64,000 nucleotides of DNA from Pollenia angustigena (GCA_930367215.1 OV884056.1:195837310-195901309); one strand, 5' to 3'; positions 31,640 to 44,945 are shown, counted from the stretch's first letter. Numbers and translations: made by a program. Notes: generated by a model from the sequence alone, not told the origin.

Positions 31640-33240
31640 AAGGTAAAGCTGTAACTAAATGCCAACTAACTAATACATTCAAAGAACAGCTGATTGATAT
31701 CATTTTATAATTTATTTCAAAAGTACAAAATTTTTGAAGTGGTTATACAAAAACAAATGGAAAAAAAATTAAAAGAGATATTCAATTAATATCAGATAAA
31801 AACATGGCAAAAAACAGTAAAGACCTATAAAACACGCTGGAATCCATTTTAAATGCATTTCTACTGCATCCAAAAAACATCAATGCAAGACAAAATAAAC
31901 TAAAGATGTGTTCTTAGTCGATAAAATTCTATTGAATATTTTAATTTTTACAAGTCCTTATTTTAATTAATTTATATACAATTATAACCAAAAAATAACC
32001 TTTTTAGAATTTGTGTTCATTCTTTAAAGAACAAAAAATGGGTTTTAATAGTTTGATAAGCTTTTTAATTGATTACAGAATATATCGTTCAAAATATTAT
32101 CGACATTTAATTTTCTCTACATGCCAATATACATGGTTGCATTTCTTCTATCAGCTGAGAGCTGTTACTGCGTTAGTTATGAATTGTGAATAAGAACTAT
32201 AACTATCTATGAACTATTTTTTAGTTTCTGTTTTGTTAGTTACAACTTTAGTTATGATTTCTGAATATGCGCCAATTTCTTTAGAAACTTCCTTAAATTT
32301 GTTTCTGGTAAAAGAAGCTCACTGAACAAAATGTGCAGTACCACACAGGTGGGTATTGGTAAATGATGAACATAAAAACCAGGTTAAACATATGATCAGT
32401 CACTGAACATTGTATTTTTGATATAATTTTTCTATATTGTTTTAAACATCCCAATGGGGCGCTAAAGCCCATTTATTATACAAATTATTTGGCAAAGGAA
32501 TTATTATTTTTTTTTTTTGCTTTACGAAAGAAAATTGTTCGCATTTAGTAAATCAAATGAATTGAATTATTTCTGAAAATTATGTAAGAATATGTTGTTT
32601 TTATGCTAAAAAAGTGAGTTAATAAAAATTCTATCTTAAAATTTAACGGTAAACAAATTTAATAATTTTTCAATTGACTAATATTTAGAGTTTTCTTTTT
32701 TCCGGACTTTTTAATTTCCGGGAAATTCCGCTTAACACTAAATGGTACAAAATATAATTTAATTTTATTTATTTGAACATAAAACTAATAACAATCTATG
32801 AAGCTACTTTGAATATACCTTAAATCAAGAAGGGCATTGTCAATCAGAAAATACGTCCCCTTCCTACAGACGTTTGCCTTTATAGTCAAAAGATTATAAT
32901 ATCAATTCTGGTCACTTTCATTTATCTCATTACTTCCTTCAAAAACTTGTCATTCGTTTTTTAAAGAATTTTTTTTTCTTTGAATCGAATCAGCATTTTC
33001 TTTACTAATTGCTGCATTCAAAATTCCCTGGCATGTTAATTCTTGACTTTTGTCATCATCGGAAACATTATTTACTGCATTTTCAGAATCTTATCTAAAA
33101 TATCTTTTATGCAGCTGCTCTGCATATAAAATTATTAAATTTTTTGAAGCAAGTAGCAACAAGTGTTTTTTGTTTTTATAAAAGAATTCTGGGTCTTTAA
33201 AAAATTTAAAATTATGTATATTTTTACCCCTTTTCTATTA
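31640..33240. other. Unassigned intron sequence
   Basis: AT-rich, with no exon or transposase. A short CCGGGAAATTCCG-like palindrome occurs near 32716; a similar TTCCGGGAAATGCCG is near 35635. Confidence 0.4.
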
Positions 33241-33668
33241 CATGGGTGATTTTTTAAGAGCTATAGGAAAGTTAAAAAAAAAACACATAAAATTCAGAAA
33301 AATTCATGAAATCTTTATTTGAATCGATAGTACGGTCCATATAATTTAATGTTTGAAGATTACTTCATGCAAATGTTGACCGTGACTGCGCCTCAAATGA
33401 TCCATCCGCTTAGTCCAATTTTGGCATACTCTTTCCAACATTTCGGCCGGTATCTCATGAATAAATGCTTCAATGTTGTCTTCCAATGCGTCAATTGAAG
33501 CGGGCATGTGTGTATAGACATGAGCTTTAACATAGCCCCACAAAAAATAGTCTAAAGGCGTTAAATCGCATGATCTAGGCGGCCAATTGACCGGTCCCGA
33601 ACGTGAAATAAAATGTTCACCGAAGTCGCCTCTCAATAAGTCCATTATGTAGCGTGCTGTGTCGCATA

Positions 33669-34971
33669 CACAGAATACACAGAACTGTCACGAGACGGAA
33701 GATTTTGCGTTTTTTTTTTGTCTCTTTCAAAGAAAGCTGCCCTTTTGCATTTCTTTTTTCATCATATTCTATGCCGCAATACAATGAACACAAATTTATT
33801 AAGTTAAGATTTATTTACAAAACTGTTGTAAAAATTAACTTTAAAGTTCACCACAACACGAGTAAATAATATTTAAGTAAGTAAATTACATTATAACACA
33901 AAACATTCACACAGATAAAAATCAATGTAAATTCGTTCAAAACAAGGTTGATTTTACATTTTTCAGTAGTGTTTTTGCTTCATTGTTGTTTCATGTTAAT
34001 TGAACATGATTTTACAATAACTTGCGAACAACATTTTTTTCTTTTAAAATAACTTAAATTCATGTAAATTTAACATTGCAGTAAAGTTAAAGCAAAATGT
34101 CATTTATATTGAAATAACAATCCGAATCACGTTGAATGAATGTTATTTCAAGTTGAAACAACATGAATTTGATGTAGAATCAAATTGGTTGGAGTATGAT
34201 ACAACAGTGTGAAGACAACATATGCATTTATTTAAGAATAACTCAAAACACTTACACCTGTAACACAAGTTTCAGTTATTTTGTATCCCCTTAGTTAACA
34301 GAAACATCAGCAGAATGGCCCGATATGGCTTTCGTCATCATTCTACTTTGAACACTTGATGTACTATTTAACTAAATAATTTTAATTAAAAGAATACGGG
34401 AATTGTCTTCTTTTTATAACATATTTTAAACATGAAAATAAAAAAATGTACATACTTAAGTGTTTGCATGTTAATTTAACAAGATAACCTTTTGATTTTA
34501 ATATAAAGCAGGTTTTTATGGATTCAATATTGAACAATGTTATTTTAACAGTGAATAGTGTTAAATAAACGTGATTAAAGGTTATATTAATATTTTTCAT
34601 TTAAAATTAATATGAAATAATGATAAATTTAAATAAGGGGCATACTTTTGCAGACATTTACCATGATTCTCAATCAAAATTTCGACATGTTATTTTAACA
34701 TTGGTATTTTTTTCTGTGTGTTATTACTAAATACATTTTTTTTGCACAAAAAACAACGTTTGTTGAACTATGTAATGCATTTGTTTAACGTGGTTTGTGT
34801 TTTGTTATTTTTGTTTTGATCACGCCATTTGTGTTGATTGTTGCGGCCTGTTTTTACACCTTGCCACTTCACTACCAAAAAAAGCTTTCTGTCTCTTTCT
34901 TCGAAAGCTGCCCTCGCAACTGATTTGGGCCTTTTTCACACGTCACTTTTTACAGTTCTGTGTATTCTGTG
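33669..34971. mobile_element. Element with exact 20-bp CACAGAATACACAGAACTGT ends
   Basis: 1.3 kb insertion in the mariner coding region. Inverted ends are perfect over 20 bp (CACAGAATACACAGAACTGT). Flanks GTCGCATA (33661-33668) and GTCGCATG (34972-34979) match at 7 of 8 positions, suggesting an 8-bp duplication and hence a hAT- or P-type element. Subterminal GTCTCTTTC.AAGAAAGCTGC motifs occur on both sides. Contains another MITE (33908-34720) and no transposase. Confidence 0.75.
33908..34720. mobile_element. CACACAGAAAAAAAT MITE, copy 1 (inverted relative to copies 2 and 3)
   Basis: Ends CACACAGATAAAAATC and GGTATTTTTTTCTGTGTG. Its sequence, reverse-complemented, aligns along its length with 37691-38432 (for example AAATTTATCATTATTTCATA and AAAAGAAGACAATTCCCGTA in both). 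Non-coding. Confidence 0.8.
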
Positions 34972-35667
34972 GTCGCATGTGGCACCGTCTTGTTGAAACC
35001 ACATGTCACATGCATTTTGGGCAAAAAAAAGTTGGATATCATCTCACGGTAGTGCTCACCATTCACAGTTACATTACGATTCGCATCATCTTTGAAGAAG
35101 TACAACAAAAAAAAAAAATAAAAATGATGCCACCAGCCTATAAATAAACCACACCAAACTGTGACTTTTTGTGGATGCATTGGTAGCTCTTGCAATGCTT
35201 CTGGCTGATCTTAACTCCAAAATCGACAATTCTGCTTATAAACGAACCCATTGAGCGAAAAATGAGCTTCGTCGCTGAACGCAATTTTTCGATAAAAAAG
35301 TGGATGAACTTTCTTAAAAGAGCACGCATTTTGATAATAAAATTCAATAATTTGCAAGCGTTGTTCGTTTGTAAGACGATTCATGGTTAAATTATGGACT
35401 AAACTGAAGATGTTTGACAGTGAAACAAAACACGAAACGTGCGTCAGCTGTTTAAACCAGTGTTGCCAAAAAGATAATAGCTAAAAAATCACCCGATAGG
35501 TCGAAACTATAAAGCATCTACACATTAAACGATATTTCCAACAACTTTAGCGGCAAAGTTGCCATAATTAATAAAAGTCCTGAGAGTTCCCTCAGAAATT
35601 TCCCTGGATTTTTTTTCCCAAAAAAGGGGCGGAGTTCCGGGAAATGCCGTATGAAAACAGTTCTAAT

Positions 35668-35765
35668 CGGTGTTCGAAAATAAACAGAACATTTTTTAGC
35701 GTGCGGCACACACACCCAGGAACGTTATCTATTTCTGAAGTGTAGATAAACACAACCCTGCGACC
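35668..35765. mobile_element. Terminal fragment of the AGTGTTCGAAAATAAAC hAT family
   Basis: Begins CGGTGTTCGAAAATAAACAG and includes the GTGTAGATAAACACAACCCT subterminal stretch of the family, in reverse orientation to the copy at 8923. Only one end is present. Confidence 0.7.
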
Positions 35766-36025
35766 AGTTTTGTTTAAACTTCAAACGTATTAATATTTGG
35801 CCTGAAAAAATATGAGTTCAAAATGCGTTCAATGTTCAAAATGCGTTCAGACTTATTGGTTATTTTTATTAGCAGCAAATTACAAATATTTCTTATTAAA
35901 ATCTATAGAGTCTTTTCGATACTTGTCAGACTTTTGTAATCGTAATCTAGTTAAATATAATTTTTTTTTGCAATTTGTATTTACTTAGTATTTAATTTAT
36001 TTGCTGATAAATGCAGAATTTCAGT

Positions 36026-36769
36026 CAGAGTTCCAAAAAAACTGTGGTGTATTTTTTGAAAACACAAACTCTAATACTTTTCTACATTATCATAAATTTC
36101 TTTTAGCGTACGTATGGTGTTCTTTTTGAGTACGCGAGTTACATGCCCTACTGTGCACAGAATCTGTCGTTCGCTAAATGTAGGGAAACACAAATTAAAT
36201 AAGGTAATTTGACAACTTTGTTTTCATTGCCATGATTAAACTTATTTGACATCGCTATTTTCTTTTCCCTTATTTTAATGAAATGCAATGTAGGCAGTTA
36301 TGCATTAAGTTAAAAAAATAATTATAAGTTGGTCTTAAGATTCACATCGAAAATTAAAGTTGTTCCAAAGAAAAAAAAAAATATGTTAAATCCAAAAACT
36401 CTTAACTTGCATTCCGTGTTATTTAGTGAGCGCGTAGTGAGCTTTTTATGCACGTGTTGTGCTTATCAGACATTTGCTGCATTATGGTTTTTATGAATCA
36501 TATTGCACGTGAAAGAGGTCGTCAGAGAATACGGAAAGCGCATGCTAAAATAACTATACATGTACGCTAAAATATGATCGGTACCTTATCTTCGTTTTTG
36601 TGTTCCTTAGGTCACAACCGTTTTGTACCATGTGTATTTTGTTTGTGTACAAATGTACAAATGTACAAAAACAAAAATTATTTTTAACAGAAGGTGTATG
36701 TGTAAAGGTCATGAGGACGTACGGTTCGCTACACTAACGTGCCCTACCTTAGTGTTTTTTCCAACTCTG
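36026..36769. mobile_element. hAT-like MITE with CAGAGTT ends
   Basis: Left CAGAGTTCCAAAAAAACTG and right AGTGTTTTTTCCAACTCTG are roughly inverse. Flanks ATTTCAGT and ATTCAAAT agree at only 5 of 8 positions, so the duplication is doubtful. The right-hand 72 bp are included in the 2103-bp tandem duplication that follows. Confidence 0.5.
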
Positions 36770-38800
36770 ATTCAAATAATAACTTCTTTCCGAAAGTGAC
36801 TTTAATTAATCTGTTAAAACTACAGAAAATGTGTATAAGCCGGATGTCTTAATATTAAAATGTTACAACATTTTGTAAAATGACCACAAAAAATATAAAC
36901 ATTTCCATCGATATTCTGCTAAAGTCCCTGACTTTTTCTAATGAAGGATGAAGATAAAAATTGCTTATTGGGTAGATTTTTTGTACGTATGAATGTATGC
37001 AAAGTTAGGTAAGTGCTTTAATTAAGCTGGTATGTGTTTCAATATTGTCAATTGTAGTTTTTGAACATTTGAAATCGTAATTTATGCAACTGTTTTAACA
37101 GGAGACATTTACTTCAAATGTTAAATTTTCCGTTTTCCTATCAATGTTGTTTTTGTAATTTTAGCTGATGTTTTACACAAATGACATTTTGACATTTTGT
37201 GAGCTTTTGCTTAACACATTAATAAAAAACGTACATAAAAAAATACTTTAATCAAATGTGCATTAAAAAACATAAAAAAAATTATTAATTATGTATTTTG
37301 GATATACATTTATAAATCACATCCCCTCCACGTAAAATGACTATGCATTGAAATCACGTGTGCCATGAGCTGTCTGAAACTTAGCGTCCTCCTATAAAAA
37401 CTACAAAAAGTTAATGTCCTTATCATGAAATTCTGGTCAAACGAAGTTGGTAATAACGGCGTAAAGTGCTTGTTATAGATGGAAATGGATGGAAACTAAA
37501 CGGGGCCGGTTTTTAGTATGCCTTGAACGATTCGTTTTGTCCCTTATTCGACAATATTGTTTATTGACGTATCCATTCATTCAGAAATGGAGCTCATCCC
37601 TTAAGTTGATTTTTGCATACAAATTATGGTCAGTTCTACATTTTTTAAATTGAATCACTTTTTGTTAAACGTATTTATGGTGGTTTGGTACACACAGAAA
37701 AAAATACCCATGTTAAATTAACATGGAAAAATGTTGATTAAGAATCATGTTAAATTTCAGAAAAATTATGCCCTTTACTTAAATTTATCATTATTTCATA
37801 TTAATTTTTAATAAAAAATATCAAAATAACCTTAAATTACGTTTATTTAATATTATTCACTGTTAAAAAAATAAAAAAAAAAATATTAAAATAAAACCCA
37901 TAAAAACCTGTTTTGTATTAAAATCAAAAGTTTATCTTGTTAAATTAACATGCATACCTACTTAATTATGTACATTTTTTATTTTCACTTTTAAAATAGG
38001 TTATAAAAAGAAGACAATTCCCGTATTCTTTTAATTAAAATTGTTTATTTAAATAGTACATCAAGTTTTCAAAGTAGAATGATGACCATATCGGGCGATT
38101 CTGCTGATGCTTCTGTTAACAAAGGAGAATACAAAATAAGTGAAACATGTGTTACAGGGTTTTGAATTATTCTTACATAAATGCAAATGTTGTCTGAACT
38201 TTCATTCAACGTGATTCCGATTGTTATTTCAATATAAATTACATTTTGCTCTAACTTTACTGCAATGTTAAATTAACATGAATTATAGTTATATCAAAAG
38301 AAAAAAATTTTGTTCGCAGTTATTGTAAAATCAGGTTGAATTAACTTGAAACCCGTATGAAGCAAAATCACCACCGAAAAAATTTAAATCAACCTTGTTT
38401 TCGACGTTTTTAACTTGATTTTTTTCTGTGTGTATAATGGCTAAAAATATGGCTGCTATTAACTGTAAAAGGTCCCTATTGAAAGATCTTTTAAAAGCTG
38501 CAGTGACTTTCAGGAAAATAGACTTATAAAAGAACTTCACCATGTTTATGCAATTTTTGCTGATATTGAGCCGATTTTAGTATCTGTATTCTTAAAGACT
38601 TTACTAACGCTATTAGTGTGCTTTGGACATCCTTTGATTCTCCAAATTATAGGCGGAAAAATACAATTTAGTATTAAGGTCCCTTTTATCCTAATATCGA
38701 TGTTAATAATGGTTGGAATAATATTTTACGATACAATAAATTTTGTTAAATAAATTCTTTTTGCCAACTTTTTTTTTTTTTTTTTTTTGACTTTTTACAC
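36698..38800. repeat. 2103-bp tandem duplication, copy 1
   Basis: Every landmark checked recurs exactly 2103 bp later (TGTAAAGGTCATGAGGACG at 36701 and 38804; identical frames at 38331 and 40434). I saw one substitution (C at 38757, A at 40860). The unit contains the right end of a hAT-like MITE and a complete CACACAGAAAAA MITE (37691-38432), and ends in a 20-T run plus CTTTTTACAC. No gene is included. Confidence 0.95.
37691..38432. mobile_element. CACACAGAAAAAAAT MITE, copy 2
   Basis: Ends CACACAGAAAAAAATACCC and TTGATTTTTTTCTGTGTG, flanked by TA. AT-rich, non-coding, opposite in orientation to 33908-34720. The 70-codon minus frame that overlaps its end is not a gene. Confidence 0.85.
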
Positions 38801-40903
38801 ATGTGTAAAGGTCATGAGGACGTACGGTTCGCTACACTAACGTGCCCTACCTTAGTGTTTTTTCCAACTCTGATTCAAATAATAACTTCTTTCCGAAAGT
38901 GACTTTAATTAATCTGTTAAAACTACAGAAAATGTGTATAAGCCGGATGTCTTAATATTAAAATGTTACAACATTTTGTAAAATGACCACAAAAAATATA
39001 AACATTTCCATCGATATTCTGCTAAAGTCCCTGACTTTTTCTAATGAAGGATGAAGATAAAAATTGCTTATTGGGTAGATTTTTTGTACGTATGAATGTA
39101 TGCAAAGTTAGGTAAGTGCTTTAATTAAGCTGGTATGTGTTTCAATATTGTCAATTGTAGTTTTTGAACATTTGAAATCGTAATTTATGCAACTGTTTTA
39201 ACAGGAGACATTTACTTCAAATGTTAAATTTTCCGTTTTCCTATCAATGTTGTTTTTGTAATTTTAGCTGATGTTTTACACAAATGACATTTTGACATTT
39301 TGTGAGCTTTTGCTTAACACATTAATAAAAAACGTACATAAAAAAATACTTTAATCAAATGTGCATTAAAAAACATAAAAAAAATTATTAATTATGTATT
39401 TTGGATATACATTTATAAATCACATCCCCTCCACGTAAAATGACTATGCATTGAAATCACGTGTGCCATGAGCTGTCTGAAACTTAGCGTCCTCCTATAA
39501 AAACTACAAAAAGTTAATGTCCTTATCATGAAATTCTGGTCAAACGAAGTTGGTAATAACGGCGTAAAGTGCTTGTTATAGATGGAAATGGATGGAAACT
39601 AAACGGGGCCGGTTTTTAGTATGCCTTGAACGATTCGTTTTGTCCCTTATTCGACAATATTGTTTATTGACGTATCCATTCATTCAGAAATGGAGCTCAT
39701 CCCTTAAGTTGATTTTTGCATACAAATTATGGTCAGTTCTACATTTTTTAAATTGAATCACTTTTTGTTAAACGTATTTATGGTGGTTTGGTACACACAG
39801 AAAAAAATACCCATGTTAAATTAACATGGAAAAATGTTGATTAAGAATCATGTTAAATTTCAGAAAAATTATGCCCTTTACTTAAATTTATCATTATTTC
39901 ATATTAATTTTTAATAAAAAATATCAAAATAACCTTAAATTACGTTTATTTAATATTATTCACTGTTAAAAAAATAAAAAAAAAAATATTAAAATAAAAC
40001 CCATAAAAACCTGTTTTGTATTAAAATCAAAAGTTTATCTTGTTAAATTAACATGCATACCTACTTAATTATGTACATTTTTTATTTTCACTTTTAAAAT
40101 AGGTTATAAAAAGAAGACAATTCCCGTATTCTTTTAATTAAAATTGTTTATTTAAATAGTACATCAAGTTTTCAAAGTAGAATGATGACCATATCGGGCG
40201 ATTCTGCTGATGCTTCTGTTAACAAAGGAGAATACAAAATAAGTGAAACATGTGTTACAGGGTTTTGAATTATTCTTACATAAATGCAAATGTTGTCTGA
40301 ACTTTCATTCAACGTGATTCCGATTGTTATTTCAATATAAATTACATTTTGCTCTAACTTTACTGCAATGTTAAATTAACATGAATTATAGTTATATCAA
40401 AAGAAAAAAATTTTGTTCGCAGTTATTGTAAAATCAGGTTGAATTAACTTGAAACCCGTATGAAGCAAAATCACCACCGAAAAAATTTAAATCAACCTTG
40501 TTTTCGACGTTTTTAACTTGATTTTTTTCTGTGTGTATAATGGCTAAAAATATGGCTGCTATTAACTGTAAAAGGTCCCTATTGAAAGATCTTTTAAAAG
40601 CTGCAGTGACTTTCAGGAAAATAGACTTATAAAAGAACTTCACCATGTTTATGCAATTTTTGCTGATATTGAGCCGATTTTAGTATCTGTATTCTTAAAG
40701 ACTTTACTAACGCTATTAGTGTGCTTTGGACATCCTTTGATTCTCCAAATTATAGGCGGAAAAATACAATTTAGTATTAAGGTCCCTTTTATCCTAATAT
40801 CGATGTTAATAATGGTTGGAATAATATTTTACGATACAATAAATTTTGTTAAATAAATTATTTTTGCCAACTTTTTTTTTTTTTTTTTTTTGACTTTTTA
40901 CAC
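38801..40903. repeat. 2103-bp tandem duplication, copy 2
   Basis: Directly adjacent to copy 1. The junction reads CTTTTTACAC|ATGTGTAAAG; the ACAC/GTGT at the edges may be the microhomology used. Near-identity means a very recent event or an assembly (haplotype) artefact. Confidence 0.95.
39794..40535. mobile_element. CACACAGAAAAAAAT MITE, copy 3 (duplicated by the tandem event)
   Basis: Identical to 37691-38432 and present only because of the tandem duplication, not as a separate transposition. Confidence 0.85.
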
Positions 40904-42337
40904 AAAATTTAACCCAGCAGATTATAAAATTATAAATTTTTAATTGCTTTTTTCACATTTTTATTTTAAATATACTTTTTTAATAGCTGAAGTCATGTCG
41001 GTAATCTAATTGTACTTTTTATTATTTGCTTTCTCTTAATTTATTTATTGCTCATTAAAGGTCTGCGCCAATGTCCTACTTAAAAATGTTTTTAATTTAA
41101 AATTTATATATATTTATGTATTTTTTTTTCTTTTGGTATATTATAATATTCATAAATCGCATTATGTATTTAAAATTAAATAAAATGGAATAAAACCAAA
41201 ACATGAACAGATGCATATTAATTGTTTTGAAAATGTTTTAATTTAAATACAATTTAATTACAACTATCCAACGAAATGACCATCAAACTGTAAAATGTAT
41301 ATTCGATGCTAGCGATTCGCTATGCAATAAATAAATTTAATTTATTATTTGAATAACACCAAGCTACAAAGTACGCTGTCAAACCAGTAGATAGGGGTGT
41401 TTGAAAAAGGGAAAACTAGAGAGTACAACACCCAACTAATTCAAACAAAATAGTGAGTTATATTTTTTTTTTTTTTTGTAATTTTTGACCTATTTTATTT
41501 CTTTAATTAATTATTAATATTCGCAGTATTTTTGTATAGTTAAGTACTTGTATTAGAAAAAATAAATTTACCATCTCTTTGTTTATCCTAAATTTTAGAA
41601 GTGAATATTGAATAGATTATTTAAAATGTGGTTTTTTTTTATTTTAAAACTGATGAATAACTATTGTTATGCAAAATACAATCATTTTGTTTTTTTAATA
41701 ACCCATGGTTGTTGCTTTTATAATGAACTGATTTAGTCAGTTTGTGTGGCAGACCATTAAAGGAATTAAAATAGTTAATGTGCCATATCAGGTTAACCCT
41801 TATTTTTGGGGAACTTTCTAATATAGAATGCAGGGTGGCCCGAAAGGAACGTAGTGATGAGATAAGTCGAAACGACATATTTTCTTACACTTCATCAACG
41901 AATAGGGTATTTAGTTAATGTAGAAGTGAAAGTTGCATAATTGCCGATTATTTTCAGACTATTATAGTCCCGTCGTGCTCCTTTCAAGACGTTTCTCATA
42001 ACTTTTTTTCGTGTTTTTTTTTAGTACTATTTCTCAAATTTCTCCGATTTTTGTTTTGAAGTTGGGGTAGGCTCTACGACTTTTACACGTTTTCAAGCTC
42101 TTTCAAACACCCCTTAAGAAAAAATTAGACACGGTTTATGCCGGCAAATGCGGCGGCAAAATAAAATCGCTGCCTCTTAAAATATTCCTTTCCGCGCAAA
42201 TGTTCCGTAACAGCTCTATTGTTTGTCTTGATGTATGTGAAGTGGCCGTAGATCTAAGAAGATCTTTACCATCTCTTGCAATTGCAGCTGAGCAGATTTC
42301 CTATCTGGTACCACGCGAGTCAGTAGCACTAACTACC
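40904..42337. other. Unassigned intron sequence
   Basis: No exon recognised. A 79-codon minus frame (41639-41878) and GC-richer text at 42090-42330 have no family I can name. Confidence 0.45.
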
Positions 42338-42512
42338 CAGTAAAAACTTCGCTTACTTTTTCAAAACGAATATCTTCTTTAACTCATTATTTTGTAGCTT
42401 TGTTCTATAACCACATCTATAACAACTTCTATAACTACTTTTTTTGGACGTACTTAAGTAAAAAAAAATAATGACTTACTTTTGAATTTGTACGCGAAGT
42501 TTTTATTGGTAA
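42338..42512. mobile_element. MITE with CCAGTAAAAACTTCGC ends
   Basis: Inverted ends CCAGTAAAAACTTCGCTTAC and GTACGCGAAGTTTTTATTGG, about 175 bp. The middle has ACTTCTATAACTACTT-like direct repeats. Confidence 0.65.
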
Positions 42513-43705
42513 AGGCCTCCTCCAGTAAGTTTCTTGCGGTTTGTTGGTTAAGGTGGTAGAACGCCCAGAACTAGGCGTGCTGCAGTTAGAGTCGACAGTG
42601 ACTCCGTTTTGACACCACACAACTCGTCAAGAATAGGAACCCCTGATCAAGCTTGACCAAGGGCAATACTGAGATGGCTAGAGCCAGCCCGTTGTATTGA
42701 GATATTTCAGCAAGTTGCTTAGTTTCACCCTCGATATCTCAGAGAGTCCTTGTAGAAGATAATTCCCAAATAAACGCTAGGCAATCACATAGGAGAAGAG
42801 ATACTGCCTCCTCAGTTCATTAGCTGCGGCAGTATTCATAAAAAGGCAGACGCTTTCTGCATTTTAGGGAGATTGGACTTGCAAAAGTTACGGTATTCCG
42901 TTGAAAAGATCCTGTGGTGGTTGTGGTTTACTATCCAAAGTCACGGGAAGGGATATACTGAAAATCCCGCAGCGAGGATTATCCCTAGATGCTGTTGCTA
43001 CGATGCTGCTGGCATTTTCCAAAAGCAGTGGAGGTAGAAAGCTTCAGCTCCTAAGCAAGTGGCGAATGTATAATCTTTCCGGATTATGAATTAAAATTGC
43101 TATCTGGGTGTTTTGGTTGATCTCACACTCGGCGGTGGCTTGTAACGCATTGCTTGTCACCCAGCAGTTAAAAGCCACCATGGAGTAGGTTTTAGCGAAG
43201 GTACCGATGTAGATATTGTTCACAGCAGGGGTTTATCAGGGGCTTATCAGGGGTTTTCTACAGATGGCTAAATCGATGGACAAATGGAGAAATGGAAATA
43301 AATGGACCAATAATTCTATATTTTACACCAAAATACGCACTGCACTTATGAAAATTTTATTACCGCTGATGAATTACCTTAGAACTTTTATTCGGCAGAC
43401 TTTGCAATTTTGTAAATAGACGGAGACGTTCAATTAAAAATAATTTTCATCACTAATTATCACTCAGTTTCAATTTCCCAAGTCTTGTTAACAACAATCT
43501 GAAAACATAAAAGATATAAACCACTTTTTTGCCCAACTTAAGTAACAGATTCCAGATAATATTCTGAGAGACATTGCAAGAATGGCTTTCTTCTGATAAA
43601 AAACTTATGTAGGAACTTTTGCCGAATTTCAACCCTTTATTATTCCTCCTCCTTTCTCTTTAATATCTACAACTGACAGTGGGACAAATATAATTTGATC
43701 CTCTA
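42513..43705. other. GC-richer unassigned stretch
   Basis: About 42600-43200 is clearly less AT-rich than the surrounding intron and has short frames on both strands (for example 42901-43089). It looks like a decayed coding element, perhaps a non-LTR retrotransposon 3' end, but no reverse transcriptase or RNase H motif could be read. Confidence 0.35.
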
Positions 43706-44017
43706 AGGCTGAACTCACACCAACAGAAGATAAAACGTTTTATGAAGTTTTTGTCTTTAAATGCAAACGGTTATCACACAGCAATGCGACAATGTTTTTT
43801 TTTTATTTTTTTAGTTTTTTTGACTTGTCTTAATTGGTGTGGCTTACATCATAACAAAGCATGCAATTATGTGCAACGAGGTTCGCTAGAGTCTGCAGTA
43901 ATTCATAAAGATTGTTTTGCGGTTGTTTTCTTTGGTGTGGGTTTTCTCATAAGAACTTATGTTCTGTTGTCGTATTAGCCAAAAGTTTTGTCTTTTGTTG
44001 GTGTGGGTTAAGCCTTA
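43706..44017. mobile_element. MITE with AAGGCT.AAC.CACACCAAC ends
   Basis: Left AAGGCTGAACTCACACCAAC, then AGAAGATAAAAC; right GTTGGTGTGGGTTAAGCCTT (inverse, few mismatches). GGTGTGG recurs three times inside. Non-coding. Confidence 0.7.
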
Positions 44018-44945
44018 AAATTTTGCATTTCTCCAGCAAATGCCATTTTCCCATATCAGACACTGTTGCCTGGTTCTTTCAGAGTTTAATAATAAAAGAA
44101 CGTGTGTGTCCCTTATACGTAAACATTTCAATAGTTTCTTTGGAGTTCCGATATGATAAACTTCACTGTATAAACCTTTGACAATAATCTGGATGTCATA
44201 GACACAGAAAGACAAATTCGATCAAAAATGGACGATATACAAATGTATATATTTTGTGTTGGGTAAAAAATGTATGGCGTATGAGTAACTTTTACTTAGG
44301 CTTTGAATCTAGTATTTTAAATGAAAAACTTGGATTTAAATTCGAGTAATTTTTTGGACTATTGGAAGCCCCATTGAAAGTGAATAAATATTTTATATGC
44401 ACATAGTGACCCACACTGCAACAATATTAAATTTATGAACCAAGACCGCGAAAAATGGAAAAAAGTCATCGCATTATTGCCATTTAAGCAGAAAATGCTA
44501 AAAATGTTTATAATATTTGAGGTCTAAAAAATAAAATCCAATTTTGCAAAAAAAATTTTAGATAAGAGAATTAATATTATTGTGGATTAAATGAAAGCAT
44601 TTACTTTATTTTCTGTATACAGTTGTAATTTATAATATTCATAAAATATAATTTATACATGTTTGTGTTGGAGCACAAATACATTTGTACACATGTACAT
44701 CCAAATTCTATCGACATTAAAACAACTTTCCAAGTTATAATACAAATACATATTTGCATTTATGTACTCATGTAAGTATGTACACAAGTATCTAAATACT
44801 CACAATAAATATAAAAAAGAAAGCAGTCTTGCAAGTTCTTTTAACAATGAAATCATATAATAAAAATATAAAAAGAGGATACAAAAAATTCTTCAAAAGA
44901 AAACAACAAATAAGGAAAAGAGTTAAAAGATCTGAAACCACATAT
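44018..44945. other. Unassigned intron sequence
   Basis: No gene or repeat end recognised. Confidence 0.5.

Larger units (their letters stand above)
33241..35496 (-). mobile_element. mariner-like element with TA duplication, carrying nested insertions
   Basis: Ends CATGGGTGATTTTTTAAGAG and the complement of CGGGTGATTTTTTAGC, flanked by TA (33239-33240, 35497-35498). The transposase relic is in two parts. The C-terminal part at 33346-33655 reads LLRGDFGEHFISRSGPVNWP, then PRSCDLTPLDYFLWGYVKAH with the last catalytic aspartate. The N-terminal and central part at about 34972-35385 includes MHPQKVTVWCGLF and VNGEHYREMISNFF. A 1.3 kb element (33669-34971) separates them; frameshifts and an A/T-run expansion near 35110 disrupt the rest. 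The WPPRSCDLTPLD motif is shared with 13243-14856. Confidence 0.85.

Noticed and set aside
38331..38543. 70-codon minus frame that is repeated identically at 40434-40646
   Set aside because: Identity comes from the 2103-bp duplication, and it overlaps a MITE end; no evidence of coding.
41639..41878. 79-codon minus frame considered as a missed Ig exon or retroelement piece
   Set aside because: No Ig cysteine/tryptophan pattern, no paired splice sites in phase, no reverse transcriptase motif.
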